Position numbers and translations under genes: made by a program
From: Clostridiales bacterium
GTDB taxonomy: Bacteria > Bacillota > Clostridia > Christensenellales > Aristaeellaceae
Length of the DNA stretch: 61,369 nt
Assembly (NCBI GenBank): GCA_012837525.1
Contig: DUQZ01000048.1
Span: forward strand, 1-61,369
Reading direction: 5' to 3'
Shown here: piece by piece, positions 52,739 through 61,369 of the stretch
How the letters are laid out: every line of letters begins with the position of its first letter
Numbering within the stretch: the stretch's first letter is position 1
Notes under the pieces: model-generated
What the model saw: the letters and a program-made list of their open reading frames with translations, nothing else
Databases searched by the model: none
What the model was told of the DNA's origin: nothing

Positions 52739-53623
52739 ATGCAGGTACTGCACCTGGACAAGGTCACCAAAACCTTCGGTCAATTAAAAGCTCTGGATCA
52801 GGTCACGCTCAGCGTGGCGCCCGGGGAGGTCTATGGCTTTATCGGCCCAAACGGGGCAGGCAAAACCACGGCCATCCGCGTATTAATGGGCATCTTGCAG
52901 GCTACCAACGGCCGGGCCACCCTGTTTGGGCAGGACGCCTGGCAGCACGCGGTGGAATTGCACAAGCGCGTCGCCTATGTGCCGGGGGAGGTCAACCTGT
53001 GGCCCAATTTAACGGGCGGCGAGGTGATTGACCTGTTTGTGCGCCTGCGCCGCGGCAGCAAAACCCGGTATGAGGACGAGCTGCTGGAGCGTTTTGACCT
53101 GGACCCCACCAAGAAGTGCCGCACCTATTCCAAGGGCAACCGGCAGAAGGTGGCGCTGGTGGCAGCCTTTGCCTCGGACGCCGATTTATATATCCTGGAT
53201 GAGCCCACCAGCGGCCTGGACCCCTTGATGGAAGAAGTTTTCCAGCAATGCGTGGCGGAAGTGAAAGCCCAGGGCAAAAGCGTGCTGCTTTCCAGCCACA
53301 TTTTGTCTGAGGTGGAGAAGCTGTGCGACAAGGTGTCCATCATCCGCCAGGGCCACATCATCGAATCGGGCAGCCTGCAGGAGCTGCGGCATTTGACCCG
53401 CACCTTCGTAAGCGCCAAAACAGCGCGCCCTGTCCCTTCGCTTGCGGACAACCCGCACGTGCATGACCTCAGCCAGCAGGGGGACAGCCTGTCCTTCTCC
53501 GTAGAGGTGCCCCATTTGGGCGAGGTGCTGTCCCTGCTGCACCAGCACGGCATCAACAGCCTGGAGTGTATGCCGCCCACCCTGGAGCAGCTGTTCATGA
53601 GCCATTATGAGCGGGAGGGTTGA
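52739..53623 (+). CDS. ABC-2 exporter ATP-binding protein
   Basis: 294 residues. Walker A 'GPNGAGKTT' (about 38-46), Q-loop region 'AYVPGEVNLWPNL', signature 'YSKGNRQK' (the variant normal in this drug-exporter family), Walker B 'LYILDEPTSGLDP' and H-loop 'LLSSHI'. Starts immediately after the tetR stop; pairs with the next permease. Drug or antimicrobial export is inferred from family and TetR control. Confidence 0.93.
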   Translation: MQVLHLDKVTKTFGQLKALDQVTLSVAPGEVYGFIGPNGAGKTTAIRVLMGILQATNGRATLFGQDAWQHAVELHKRVAYVPGEVNLWPNLTGGEVIDLFVRLRRGSKTRYEDELLERFDLDPTKKCRTYSKGNRQKVALVAAFASDADLYILDEPTSGLDPLMEEVFQQCVAEVKAQGKSVLLSSHILSEVEKLCDKVSIIRQGHIIESGSLQELRHLTRTFVSAKTARPVPSLADNPHVHDLSQQGDSLSFSVEVPHLGEVLSLLHQHGINSLECMPPTLEQLFMSHYEREG

Positions 53624-53625
53624 GT

Positions 53626-55233
53626 ATGCGCGGGCTGTTTCATGGCACCTCTCATCTGGTCCGTTTCATTCTGCGCCGCGACCGCACGCGCATTCCCCTG
53701 TGGGTCCTTGGCCTGTCCGCCTTCATGGTGGCGCTGGTTCCCGTCTTCCAAAACCTGCTCTTGACCGGCGAAGGCAATTCGGTCTTCGCTATGATGATGG
53801 AAAACCCCGCCATGGTGGCCCTGGTTGGCCCTGTCTATGGCGCGGCAAATTTTCATACCGGGGCGGCCTATGCCAACATGATGCTGGTGTTTTGCGTCAT
53901 CTTTGTCGCGGTGATGAACATCTTCCTCATCACGCGCCACACCCGCGCGGATGAGGAAGCCGGCCGGGTGGAGATGATCCGCTCCCTGCCGGTTGGACGC
54001 CTGGCCAGCCTGGGCGCGGCCCAGCTCACCGCCTTTTTCACCAACCTGTTGCTTGCGCTGCTCACCAGCCTGGGCCTGTACCTGCTGCGCGGAACGGGGA
54101 TGGACCTGTCCGGCTGCCTGCTGTTTGGCTTTGCGCTGTTCGCGTCCGGACTGGTGTTCGCGGGCATCACCAGCATCGCCTGCCAGCTCACCGCCAACAA
54201 CCGCACCGCCACGGGGCTGGCGCTGGGTGTGCTGATGCTGATGTACCTGCTGCGCGCGGCAGGTGATATCACGGCGGCGGAAGCGCTGTCCCTGCTCTCC
54301 CCCATCGGCCTGGCTACACGGACGCAGGTGTTTGTGAACAACTATGCCTGGCCAGTGCTGGTGATGCTTTTGGAAGCCGGTTTGCTGGTTGTCCTTTCAT
54401 GGTGGCTTGCGCAGCGGCGGGATGTGGGCCAGGGGCTCATTCCCGCGTTTCCTGGCACACGCCACGCGTCAAAAAGCCTGTCCACGCCACTTGGACTGGC
54501 GCTGCGCCTGACGCGTACCACCGCCCTGGTTTGGGCCTATGCCTTGTTTTTCCTGGCCGGCACCTATGCCTCCGTCTTTGGGGAAATGGAAGGCTTTCTC
54601 AACAACAATCCCCTGCTCAAAGCCATGTTCGCGACCAACCCCGACTTTGGCGTGACAGAGCAGTTCATCTCCCTCCTCAACGCGGTAATGATCATGCTGG
54701 GGATGGTCCCTATCCTCACCACCCTGCAGCGCGTTGTGACGGAGGAACGCGCAGGCCACGCGGAACATCTCCTGGGCAGATCGGTGTCCAGATTTGAGCA
54801 GCTGGGCGCCTACGCGCTCATCGCCCTGGTGATGAGCGTGGTCTATCCCCTCCTCATCGCCCTGGGCTTTTACGTGGTTGGTTCGCTGGTTTACCCGCAA
54901 ACACCGGGGCTTTCCACCTTTTTAATCTCCGCCTACGCCTATGTGCCGGCGGTGTGGGTGTTCATCGGCCTGTTTCTGGCGCTCGCGGCCTTCCTGCCCC
55001 GTCAGGTGCCGCTGGGTTTTGCCTACCTTGGCTTCACCTTCTTTTCCATTTACCTGAGGCGGATCGCGAACCTGCCGGACTGGCTGCGCAAGCTGACCCC
55101 ACTGGGCCACGTCCCGCAATATCCGCTTGAGAAGATCAGCCCGGCGCCGCTCCTGGTCCTCTGCGCCATTGCGGCTACTCTTACCCTGTTGGCGTTCATT
55201 GGCTATCGCAAACGGGATGTACAAACCCAGTAA
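53626..55233 (+). CDS. ABC-2 exporter permease (polyketide-antibiotic exporter-like)
   Basis: 535 residues with about twelve hydrophobic helices in two related halves; starts 'MRGLFHGTSHLVRFILRRDRTRI' and contains 'RADEEAGRVEMIRSLPVGR' and 'VTEERAGHAEHLLGRSVSR', repeated cytosolic loops characteristic of tetronasin/polyketide exporter permeases. The ATG at 53626 has GGGAGG 7 nt upstream; the ATPase gene ends 2 nt before it. Confidence 0.9.
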   Translation: MRGLFHGTSHLVRFILRRDRTRIPLWVLGLSAFMVALVPVFQNLLLTGEGNSVFAMMMENPAMVALVGPVYGAANFHTGAAYANMMLVFCVIFVAVMNIFLITRHTRADEEAGRVEMIRSLPVGRLASLGAAQLTAFFTNLLLALLTSLGLYLLRGTGMDLSGCLLFGFALFASGLVFAGITSIACQLTANNRTATGLALGVLMLMYLLRAAGDITAAEALSLLSPIGLATRTQVFVNNYAWPVLVMLLEAGLLVVLSWWLAQRRDVGQGLIPAFPGTRHASKSLSTPLGLALRLTRTTALVWAYALFFLAGTYASVFGEMEGFLNNNPLLKAMFATNPDFGVTEQFISLLNAVMIMLGMVPILTTLQRVVTEERAGHAEHLLGRSVSRFEQLGAYALIALVMSVVYPLLIALGFYVVGSLVYPQTPGLSTFLISAYAYVPAVWVFIGLFLALAAFLPRQVPLGFAYLGFTFFSIYLRRIANLPDWLRKLTPLGHVPQYPLEKISPAPLLVLCAIAATLTLLAFIGYRKRDVQTQ

Positions 55234-55268
55234 TCCACGGGTAAGATGGTTGTACCGCCAAGGATTTT

Positions 55269-55326
55269 GCCTTCGGGCGCGTACCGGTTTATGCAGTCGC
55301 GTCAATGCGCGCGAAGGCAGTTTTTG
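55269..55326 (+). terminator. Terminator of the tetR-exporter operon
   Basis: Stem GCCTTCG (55269-55275) / CGAAGGC (55312-55318) with inner CGCG pairs, followed by AGTTTTTG. Confidence 0.7.
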
Positions 55327-55342
55327 AACGCAAGAGGTATGT

Positions 55343-55693
55343 ATGGACAACGAACGTGTCTATAAAATGGCGTTTTCCAAGGTCTATCCGCTGTTGTTAC
55401 AAAAGGTGGAAAAGAAGGGCCGCACAAAGGACGAGTTGAATACCGTCATCTTCTGGCTTACCGGCTATGACGATGCCGGATTGGAGCAGGCACTGTCGCA
55501 GCATGTCAGCTATGAGGCCTTCTTTGAACAGGCGCCGAAGATGCATCCAAATGCCCATCACATCACAGGCGCGATTTGCGGATACCGGGTAGAGGAGATC
55601 AAAGATCCGTTGATGCAGAAAATCCGCTGGCTGGACAAGTTGGTTGATGAATTGGCCAAGGGCAAAAAGATGGAAAAGGTTTTACGGGGCTGA
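55343..55693 (+). CDS. DUF2200 protein
   Basis: 116 residues matching the DUF2200 family: 'VYKMAFSKVYPLLLQKVEKKGRTKDELNTVI', 'FWLTGYD' and 'ICGYRVEEIKDPLMQKIRWLDKLVDELAKGK', nearly full length. Function unknown; a common single-gene family. RBS AAGAGGT. Independent of the exporter operon by the terminator before it. Confidence 0.9.
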   Translation: MDNERVYKMAFSKVYPLLLQKVEKKGRTKDELNTVIFWLTGYDDAGLEQALSQHVSYEAFFEQAPKMHPNAHHITGAICGYRVEEIKDPLMQKIRWLDKLVDELAKGKKMEKVLRG

Positions 55694-55759
55694 GTGAATG
55701 CTTCACAACCAGCAACAATGGGTCAAAGAATCATTTTCAATCATCTAAAACGCAAAACT

Positions 55760-55785
55760 GGGGCTAAGCCGTTCGGCTTAGCCCC
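55760..55785. terminator. Bidirectional terminator between DUF2200 and yjdM
   Basis: Eleven-bp stem GGGGCTAAGCC / GGCTTAGCCCC with loop GTTC. The minus-strand side is followed by AGTTTTGCGTTTT, so it suits yjdM; on the plus strand T-rich sequence comes 12 nt later. Confidence 0.7.
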
Positions 55786-55796
55786 AAGAATTTATG

Positions 55797-56132
55797 TTAT
55801 TTTTTTACCACCGAAGATTTTAGATAAATCATACCAAAGCCATCGACCCGGCCGTCGATATCATGGCCATCAACCGGCGTGTCCAGAATACGGATGTTCC
55901 TGGCTTTTGCGCCCTTTTTCAGCGTGTCCTTGCCTAATTTTAGATCACGGATAAGGGTCACATCATCGCCCGTGTTTAATTCATTGCCATTCGCGTCATG
56001 AATGATGGAGGCCTCTTCGGCCGCGCGCTGGCTCTCTGCTGTCCACTCATGAAAACACATCGGGCAGACAAAAAGATGGCCGTCTTCATAGGTGTAAGAC
56101 GCATTGCACTTGGGGCAGCTGGGTAAACTCAT
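55797..56132 (-). CDS. yjdM: YjdM/PhnA-like zinc-ribbon protein
   Basis: 111 residues. Zinc ribbon 'CPKCNASYTYEDGHLFVCPMCFHEW' at the N-terminus and a KOW-like end ('LKLGKDTLKKGAKARNIRILD', 'GHDIDGRVDGFGMIYLKSSVVKK'), the full YjdM family layout. Formerly named PhnA; not a phosphonoacetate hydrolase. Role unknown. Confidence 0.92.
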   Translation of the reverse strand: MSLPSCPKCNASYTYEDGHLFVCPMCFHEWTAESQRAAEEASIIHDANGNELNTGDDVTLIRDLKLGKDTLKKGAKARNIRILDTPVDGHDIDGRVDGFGMIYLKSSVVKK

Positions 56133-56327
56133 GTTCCACCTCGTTTCTATGCGTCTATCTTAGCCTATGCGCCAACAATCCTCAAGTTTCATCCGGATTT
56201 GAGCGCTTCGGCTACCGAAACGGGATATGTTAACCTAATAAAGGGTCCGTTTTCCGTTGATACACCCCCAAAACGGGTATCCTTCCCATAATGATAACGT
56301 GACCTTGGTCAGAAGGGATGGCACACC

Positions 56328-57212
56328 ATGCGTTTGTTTGAGCCGGGCAAGCGGTTTTACAAGGGCAACCTGCACATGCACACCACCAATTCCGACGGCA
56401 AGCTGCCGCTGGATGAAGCCGCCCAGCGCTACCAGGACGCAGGCTATGACTTCATCTGCATCACCGATCACTGGAAGCGCACGGTGGACGCGCACACGCG
56501 CGGCAGGATGCTGGTGCTGCCGGGGATAGAGATTGACTATTTCCTGCCCACCCAGGTCATCCACCTGGTGGGCATCAACGTGGATGAGAGCATCCTCACC
56601 CGTGCCGACCGCAAATGGGGCCCCCAGCGCGGCATCAACGCCATCCGCGATGCCGGCGGCCTGGCGGTGCTGGCGCACCCGCTCTGGTCGCTCAATACGA
56701 CGGAAACCATCAATTCCCTGCGCGATTTGACCGCGGTGGAGATTTACAACACCACCTCCGCCCCGCCCTGGAACGGGGACCGCGCGGACGCCACAGGCCT
56801 CTTGGACATGGCTTGCGCTAACGGCGTATTGCACAACACCCTGGCGGTGGATGACGCCCACCATTACAACGGGGATGAGTGCGTCTCCTTCATCATGCTG
56901 CAGGCGGATGAGCTGAGCGTGGAAGGGGTGATGAGCGCCCTTAAGACAGGCGCGTTTTATGCCAGCCAGGGGCCCCAGTTTACCCAGGTTACCCTGGAAG
57001 GGGACACGGTGCGCGTAGCCTGCTCCCCCGTGTCCCGCATTCTGTTTCACTCAAACCGCCCCTACGCCTCTGACCGCTGCGCGCAGGGCAAGGGCATCAC
57101 GGGTGCAGACTACACCATCCGGCGCGACTGGAACGAGCGCTTCGTCCGCGTGATTATTGAGGACGCCCAGGGCCGCCGCGCCTGGGCCAACCCGATTCCG
57201 ATTCCTTATTAA
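56328..57212 (+). CDS. PHP-domain phosphoesterase
   Basis: 294 residues. Metal motifs of the PHP family: 'KGNLHMHTTNSDGKL' (HxH), 'FICITDHW', 'LAHPLWS' and 'LAVDDAHHYNGDE' (DxH). Resembles CehA-like metal-dependent phosphoesterases; substrate unknown. RBS AGAAGGGA. The gene is a single unit, and the 195 nt upstream show no clear promoter. Confidence 0.88.
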   Translation: MRLFEPGKRFYKGNLHMHTTNSDGKLPLDEAAQRYQDAGYDFICITDHWKRTVDAHTRGRMLVLPGIEIDYFLPTQVIHLVGINVDESILTRADRKWGPQRGINAIRDAGGLAVLAHPLWSLNTTETINSLRDLTAVEIYNTTSAPPWNGDRADATGLLDMACANGVLHNTLAVDDAHHYNGDECVSFIMLQADELSVEGVMSALKTGAFYASQGPQFTQVTLEGDTVRVACSPVSRILFHSNRPYASDRCAQGKGITGADYTIRRDWNERFVRVIIEDAQGRRAWANPIPIPY

Positions 57213-57283
57213 CACCAAACGAATTTGTTACAATGCGCCCGCGGGAAGGTCCCGCGAGCGCTACTTAATTACACTGTCATTGA

Positions 57284-58762
57284 TTACTTGAATCCCTGCA
57301 CCTCACGCCAGGCATCCAGCTGCCGCTGCATCTCTTCAATGGCGGCGTCCACACCCGCGTTTTTCAGCCCTTCGCGGAACTTGGGCAGCTCGGTATCGGG
57401 GTTAGCCAGGCCGCGGGCCAGGGGCTCCAGATACTCGGCCACAACCTGGCGGATGGCGGCCAGCTCCGTCAAGATGGGCTCCTCATCCAGGGCAAAGCCC
57501 AGGTTGTCAGCGGGCACCAGCTCCTTTGCGAAGGCGTTGTAGCGGTCCACCATGTCAATGGGCAGGGAGGTGTCCGGCTCCGCCGTCAAAAAGCCCGGCA
57601 GCGCCCAGGTCGTCATGCTGTAGGTTTTGGGGTCGGTCATCTCAATCTGGCCATCGGCGTTGCGGTTCCAGTTTTTGCCTTCAATGCCGTAAAACACCAG
57701 GTTGGCAAAATCCTTGTCCTCCACCAACGCGTTGAGGAACATCATCGCGCGCTCCGGGTCGCCGGAGGTTTCGGAAATGGCATTCATGGAGCCATAGATT
57801 TTGTCCGTGGTCTGGAAGGCGTAGCTGATGAAGTAGGGTTCAAAATCCGCACCGTAGGATTTTTCATAGCCGGGCAGGCGCTTGGCCATGGAATCCTGAA
57901 CGGAGACCACCGGGTCGTGTTGGTTCAAGGCCGCGTGGGTATCCGGATCCAGCGGCAGGGCACCTGCCTGCGCCAGTTTGTAGGCGTCGCGCACATAGGC
58001 TTCAAATTCATCCGTGGCGAACTGGTTGAACACCTGGTTGCGCTCAAAGCCGGAATAGGTGTCCTCGCCCAGGATGACAACGCCCGGGTCCGCCGAGTTG
58101 CCGGTAATGGCCTCACAGGGGTACAGGGCTGTGAACGGCTGGGAGCCCAGGCTGGTCACATAGCCGTTTAAGTCCCCGCCTTTTTCCTTCATCTCCAGGA
58201 CATAGTTCACAAAGGCAGCCCAGCGGTCCATCTTGCTCATGTCCGCGGTAATCCAGGCGGTATCCACGCCCGCCTTCTTGGCGGAATCCATGTTGATGAT
58301 GAAATAATAGTGCGAACAGGAGTACTTGTGGGTGGGGATGGCATACACCTCGCCATTGATGGTGACCGAATCCCACAGGTTTTGCGGGTAGGTCGCCAAA
58401 AGGGCCTTGCCTTCCTTTTCCAGCAATTCCTTCATGGGTTCAAACGCGCCCAGGGCGACATAGCTTGCGTACTGGCCGCTGACAAAACAGATGTCAAACT
58501 TCTCCCGCGCGCTGATTAACAACTGCAATTTGGTCAGGTGGTCCGCGTTGGTGTTCACATGCATTTTCAGGGTGGCGTTAAAGCGTTCTGTCAGGTATTT
58601 GTTAATCTCGTCCAATACGGCTTGGTGGTCTTCCCGCTCGCTGCCCAGGGTGTACCACACAATCTCATAAGGTTTTAGCTGCGACGGGTCGGCAGCCTGG
58701 GCCGTGCCCAGCGCCAGGGACAATAAAAGTGTCAAGATGAGGAGTAACGACAGTTTTTTCAT
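57284..58762 (-). CDS. Carbohydrate ABC transporter substrate-binding protein (YtcQ/LipO-like)
   Basis: 492 residues. Signal peptide (MKKLSLLLILTLLLSLALG..., cleavage after AQA at ~23) without a lipobox Cys. Family features: 'IVWYTLGSEREDHQAVLDEIN', 'NATLKMHVNTNADHLTKLQLL', 'DICFVSGQ', and a C-terminal DUF3502-like part ('YGIEGKNWNRNADGQIEMTD', 'WALPGFLTAEP'). Third gene of an LplB-LplC-type uptake operon for oligosaccharides. No ATPase gene here; these systems usually use a shared MsmX-like ATPase encoded elsewhere. Confidence 0.9.
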   Translation of the reverse strand: MKKLSLLLILTLLLSLALGTAQAADPSQLKPYEIVWYTLGSEREDHQAVLDEINKYLTERFNATLKMHVNTNADHLTKLQLLISAREKFDICFVSGQYASYVALGAFEPMKELLEKEGKALLATYPQNLWDSVTINGEVYAIPTHKYSCSHYYFIINMDSAKKAGVDTAWITADMSKMDRWAAFVNYVLEMKEKGGDLNGYVTSLGSQPFTALYPCEAITGNSADPGVVILGEDTYSGFERNQVFNQFATDEFEAYVRDAYKLAQAGALPLDPDTHAALNQHDPVVSVQDSMAKRLPGYEKSYGADFEPYFISYAFQTTDKIYGSMNAISETSGDPERAMMFLNALVEDKDFANLVFYGIEGKNWNRNADGQIEMTDPKTYSMTTWALPGFLTAEPDTSLPIDMVDRYNAFAKELVPADNLGFALDEEPILTELAAIRQVVAEYLEPLARGLANPDTELPKFREGLKNAGVDAAIEEMQRQLDAWREVQGFK

Positions 58763-58805
58763 AGGATACCTCCTTATTTTTGGGGACAGGACACCGGCCT
58801 GTCCC

Positions 58806-59747
58806 TCATCCTTTTACAGAACCCAGGGTCAATCCCTTGACAAAGAACTTCTGGAAATAGGGGTAAAACGCCAGTACCGGCGTCATGGTCAAGACCGTGA
58901 GGGCCATCTTGGCCGATTCGTTGGGCAGGTTCATCAGCATCTCCGCGCCCTCCTCGCTCATCAGCAATTCAGGGTTGCTGCGCAGGTACTGGATGTCCTG
59001 CATCACGCGCTGCAGCATGTACTGAATGGTCCATTTGGATTTGGAGTCGATATAGAGCATCACCTCAAACCATTTTGAAAAAAACATAATGGCGGTAAAC
59101 AGGCCAATGGTGGCCAAGGCGGGCTTGCTGATGGGCAGGATGATCTGCGCGTAGATGCGAAACTCCCCCGCGCCGTCAATCTTCGCCGCCTCAATGATGG
59201 GGCTGTTGTCAGCGGAACTGAAAAAGGTGCGCAGCACGATGATGTTGTAGGCGCTGACCAAGGAGGGCAGCAGCAGCACCCAGTATGAATCCCGCAGGCC
59301 AAAGATGGTGGTGTTGACGATGTAGCTTGGGACCAGGCCGCCGGAGAACAGCATGGTGAAATAAGCGAAAAAAGTGAGCGCCTTGCGCGCCTTGAAGGTG
59401 TTGCGGGACACGGCATAGCCGTACATGGTCATCACAAACAGGGAGAGCACCGTGCCCACCACCGTCAGCACAAAGGTGTTGCGGTAGGAGATCACAATCT
59501 GGTGAAAGCTTTCCTCAAACAGCATTTTGTAGGCGTTTAAGCTCCACTGCGCGGGGAAGAAGCTGAACCCGTGCTGCCGGATGGCCGTTTCCGCGGTGAA
59601 GCTGGAAATATAAATCAGCAAAATGGGCAGCAGGCAGGACAGCGCGATGAACACCATGAACACATTGATGATGGCGTTGGCGCGCCAGCCCACTTCCAGC
59701 GGCCGATGCCGCCTTTTTGTGATGCGTTTGCTTGAATGCTTGATCAT
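58806..59747 (-). CDS. Carbohydrate ABC permease (LplC/YtcP-like)
   Basis: 313 residues, six helices, with the EAA loop 'EAAKIDGAGEFRIYAQIILPISKP' that contacts the ATPase. Typical C-terminus 'YPYFQKFFVKGLTLGSVKG'. Second permease of the uptake operon; 8 nt after the LplB-like gene. Confidence 0.93.
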   Translation of the reverse strand: MIKHSSKRITKRRHRPLEVGWRANAIINVFMVFIALSCLLPILLIYISSFTAETAIRQHGFSFFPAQWSLNAYKMLFEESFHQIVISYRNTFVLTVVGTVLSLFVMTMYGYAVSRNTFKARKALTFFAYFTMLFSGGLVPSYIVNTTIFGLRDSYWVLLLPSLVSAYNIIVLRTFFSSADNSPIIEAAKIDGAGEFRIYAQIILPISKPALATIGLFTAIMFFSKWFEVMLYIDSKSKWTIQYMLQRVMQDIQYLRSNPELLMSEEGAEMLMNLPNESAKMALTVLTMTPVLAFYPYFQKFFVKGLTLGSVKG

Positions 59748-59755
59748 CGCCCCTC

Positions 59756-60706
59756 CTAAAACATCGCCAGATCCGGGTCAATGGCCCGGATGACGCGGTT
59801 GGTGCCCACCACCAACAGGAAGCCGGCCACCGACTGCACAAAGCCCACGGCGGCGGAGAGGGACACGTTGTTGGAGTTGCGCAGCGTATTGTAAGTAAAC
59901 ACATTGATGGTGTTGGTGACAGGATAGAGTTGGCCAGAGTTCATGGGCACCTGGTAAAACAAATCAAAATTGGTGGAGAACATGCCGCCCACCCGGATGA
60001 TGGCCAAAACGACAATCATCGGCCGCAAAAAAGGCATGGTGATGTGCTTAATCTGCTGCCACTTGCTGGCGCCGTCAATCACCGCCGCCTCATAAAACTC
60101 ATCCGAAATGCCGGTGATGGTGCCCAGGTAGATGATGCTGGAATAGCCGATATGCTTCCATAAATAGACGATGCTCAAGATCCAGGGCCAGTAGCGCGGC
60201 TCGGAATAAAAGACAATGGGCGCCATACCCCTGTCCTTTAAGAAATTGCCGATGATGCCGCTGTCCGCGCTCAAAACGGCAAAGACAATCACCGAAACCA
60301 CCACATAGGACACAAAATGCGGCATGATGGTCAGCGTCTGGTACACCCGCGCCGCGCGCTTGGGGCGTACCTCATTAACCGCCAGCGCGAAGGCCAGGGG
60401 GCCCAGGATGCCGATGAACAAAAAAATGACATTATAAAACAGCGTGTTTCGCACCGTCAGCCAGAAGGTGGCGTTGCGGATCATAAATTCAAAGTTCTTA
60501 AGCCCTGCCCAGGGGCTGCCAAAAATGCCAAGCCTGGGCCTGAAGCTTTTAAAGGCCAGCACAATGCCCGCCATGGGCAAATAGGCAAAGCAGAGGAAAA
60601 GAATGATGCCGGGCAGCGTCATTAAAAACAGCGAGATATTCTCCCCCGCGCGCAGGGAAGACATCTGACGCTTTCGTTTGATGGCTGTGGTTTTGATAGA
60701 ACTCAA
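59756..60706 (-). CDS. Carbohydrate ABC permease (LplB/YteP-like)
   Basis: 316 residues, six helices, 'LFLMTLPGIILFLCFAYLPMAG' N-terminal helix and EAA loop 'EAAVIDGASKWQQIKHITMP'. First gene of the operon, behind a TTTACA-18-TATAAT promoter. Family members import complex plant-derived oligosaccharides, which would suit the arabinan locus in this window, but no shared operator was found. Confidence 0.93.
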   Translation of the reverse strand: MSSIKTTAIKRKRQMSSLRAGENISLFLMTLPGIILFLCFAYLPMAGIVLAFKSFRPRLGIFGSPWAGLKNFEFMIRNATFWLTVRNTLFYNVIFLFIGILGPLAFALAVNEVRPKRAARVYQTLTIMPHFVSYVVVSVIVFAVLSADSGIIGNFLKDRGMAPIVFYSEPRYWPWILSIVYLWKHIGYSSIIYLGTITGISDEFYEAAVIDGASKWQQIKHITMPFLRPMIVVLAIIRVGGMFSTNFDLFYQVPMNSGQLYPVTNTINVFTYNTLRNSNNVSLSAAVGFVQSVAGFLLVVGTNRVIRAIDPDLAMF

Positions 60707-60764
60707 ACAAATCCTCCGTTCATATCCGCCTGCAGGTTGTATGGTGATACATCTTTTCCGGCAA

Positions 60765-60794
60765 ATTATACCATGAACGGGGGATCCTTGTAAA
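60765..60794 (-). promoter_or_regulatory. Promoter of the LplB-LplC-SBP operon
   Basis: Minus strand: TTTACA, 18-nt spacer, consensus TATAAT, ~55 nt before the first gene. Confidence 0.72.
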
Positions 60795-60869
60795 ACAGGC
60801 TGCCAGATTGGAACCCGTTATTACGCCCTTTTCCACTGGCAATACACAAAGAAAACAGCGCGCGCAGCG

Positions 60870-61292
60870 CTACAGATGCTTGATGATGAAGGTGGACAAG
60901 GCGGCGGTCGCGGCGGTGACCGCAGCGCCCCAGACCAGATCCACCACCGTCACCAGCACCGGCCAGCCCTTCAGCGTCGCCAGGTTGGTCAGGTCATAGG
61001 CGGCATACATGGCCAGGCCGAAGAAGGCCCCGCGCCACAGCGCCTGCCACACCTGCCCTGTTTTTACAGCCGGGTTGATCACAAAATACAGCAAGGCAAT
61101 CACATAGATGAGGTAAAACATGCCGGCGGCCAGAAAATTCACCTTGTCCGCCATCATGCCGCCCAGCTGCGCCTTGTAAAAGCGCGAAGCAATCAGGCCC
61201 AGCCACAAGCCGTCCAACAGCAAAAAGACACCGGAGGTCACCAAAAACCGGATGATCACAAAACCGCCCCCTTTTTTCATTCGAAGGGCCAT
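60870..61292 (-). CDS. DUF2177 integral membrane protein
   Basis: 140 residues, four helices, with 'LLLDGLWLGLIASRFYKAQLG' and 'WRGAFFGLAMYAAYDLTNLATLKGWP', the DUF2177 signatures. Function unknown. Start uncertain: ATG 61292 follows AAAGGGG; a further in-frame ATG lies near the window edge (61346), reading through the inverted repeat. Confidence 0.8.
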   Translation of the reverse strand: MALRMKKGGGFVIIRFLVTSGVFLLLDGLWLGLIASRFYKAQLGGMMADKVNFLAAGMFYLIYVIALLYFVINPAVKTGQVWQALWRGAFFGLAMYAAYDLTNLATLKGWPVLVTVVDLVWGAAVTAATAALSTFIIKHL

Positions 61293-61302
61293 CACACAAA
61301 CG

Positions 61303-61361
61303 GCCCCTTTGGGTGTAAGTAGGTATCCAAAACGTTCTGTTACCATTTTACCCAAAGGGGC
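61303..61361. repeat. Inverted repeat before the DUF2177 gene
   Basis: Perfect 12-bp arms GCCCCTTTGGGT (61303-61314) and ACCCAAAGGGGC (61350-61361), 35-nt loop. On the minus strand the downstream arm contains AAAGGGG, the likely RBS of the DUF2177 gene, so folding would hide it. Cut by the window edge. Confidence 0.5.
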
Positions 61362-61369
61362 TGATTCGT

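Noticed and set aside
57237..57262. CGCGGGAAGGTCCCGCG hairpin between the PHP gene and the SBP gene
   Set aside because: Good small hairpin but no T-tract on either strand, so terminator function is not supported.

Overview
The window looks like a chromosomal segment of an anaerobic, low-lipid-complexity Gram-positive bacterium of the class Clostridia (a high-GC gut-type Eubacteriales/Christensenellales-like lineage is my best guess). Reasons: the Firmicutes S10-spc-alpha gene order with a zinc-type S14 and a small KOW gene between map and infA, a tRNA-Pro T-box before proS, anaerobic ribonucleotide reductase (nrdD/nrdG), rubrerythrin, class I fructose-bisphosphate aldolase, long-form HPF, and strong SigA-type promoters. 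Taxonomy is an inference; no rRNA or tRNA gene was seen.

Region 1 (1-19650, minus strand): one long translation superoperon from rpsJ to rplQ, including secY, adk, map, infA and rpoA. It is followed by a terminator and a second unit: a 56-residue unannotated basic protein, a nadD-yqeK fusion, rsfS, an ArsC-like protein and a secreted coiled-coil protein. A promoter and a structured leader precede rpsJ.

Region 2 (19650-26400): fba, a DUF2568 membrane protein, T-box-controlled proS, a 201-bp multi-hairpin intergenic element with terminal inverted repeats, mreB, and an orphan beta-class DNA methyltransferase (motif IV DPPG rather than DPPY) overlapping a YkgJ-like cysteine-cluster gene.

Region 3 (26400-34700): a CCA-adding enzyme, then an L-arabinose polymer utilisation locus (GH51, LacI regulator, GH43, GH127). 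Three palindromic sites built on CATTAACGTTAATG sit before the three transcription units, so the LacI protein probably controls all of them and itself. hpf and a GNAT gene follow.

Region 4 (34700-43200): deoC, a 161-bp palindromic repeat, and the most striking item: an eight-codon leader peptide plus mutually exclusive hairpins that either hide or expose the ribosome-binding site of an ABC exporter, an erm/cat-style translational attenuator. Then come a solute-binding protein with an ECF-type sigma factor and a membrane anti-sigma-like protein, thpR, a two-subunit chromate transporter and an FNT-family channel.

Region 5 (43200-52000): an OsmC protein, a methyltransferase, nrdG and nrdD (with two putative NrdR boxes exactly 31 bp apart upstream of the nrdD promoter), a 38-residue membrane peptide sharing a strong promoter with rubrerythrin, a Cys-type sulfatase, an AAC(3)-family acetyltransferase, and an AT-richer membrane protein with a C9A7 homopolymer near its end, probably acquired.

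Region 6 (52000-61369): a self-regulated TetR / ABC-2 drug-exporter operon with two near-identical 19-bp operators, DUF2200, yjdM, a PHP phosphoesterase, an LplB/LplC/solute-binding carbohydrate uptake operon, and a DUF2177 membrane protein. No CRISPR array, transposase, prophage or replication origin was found.
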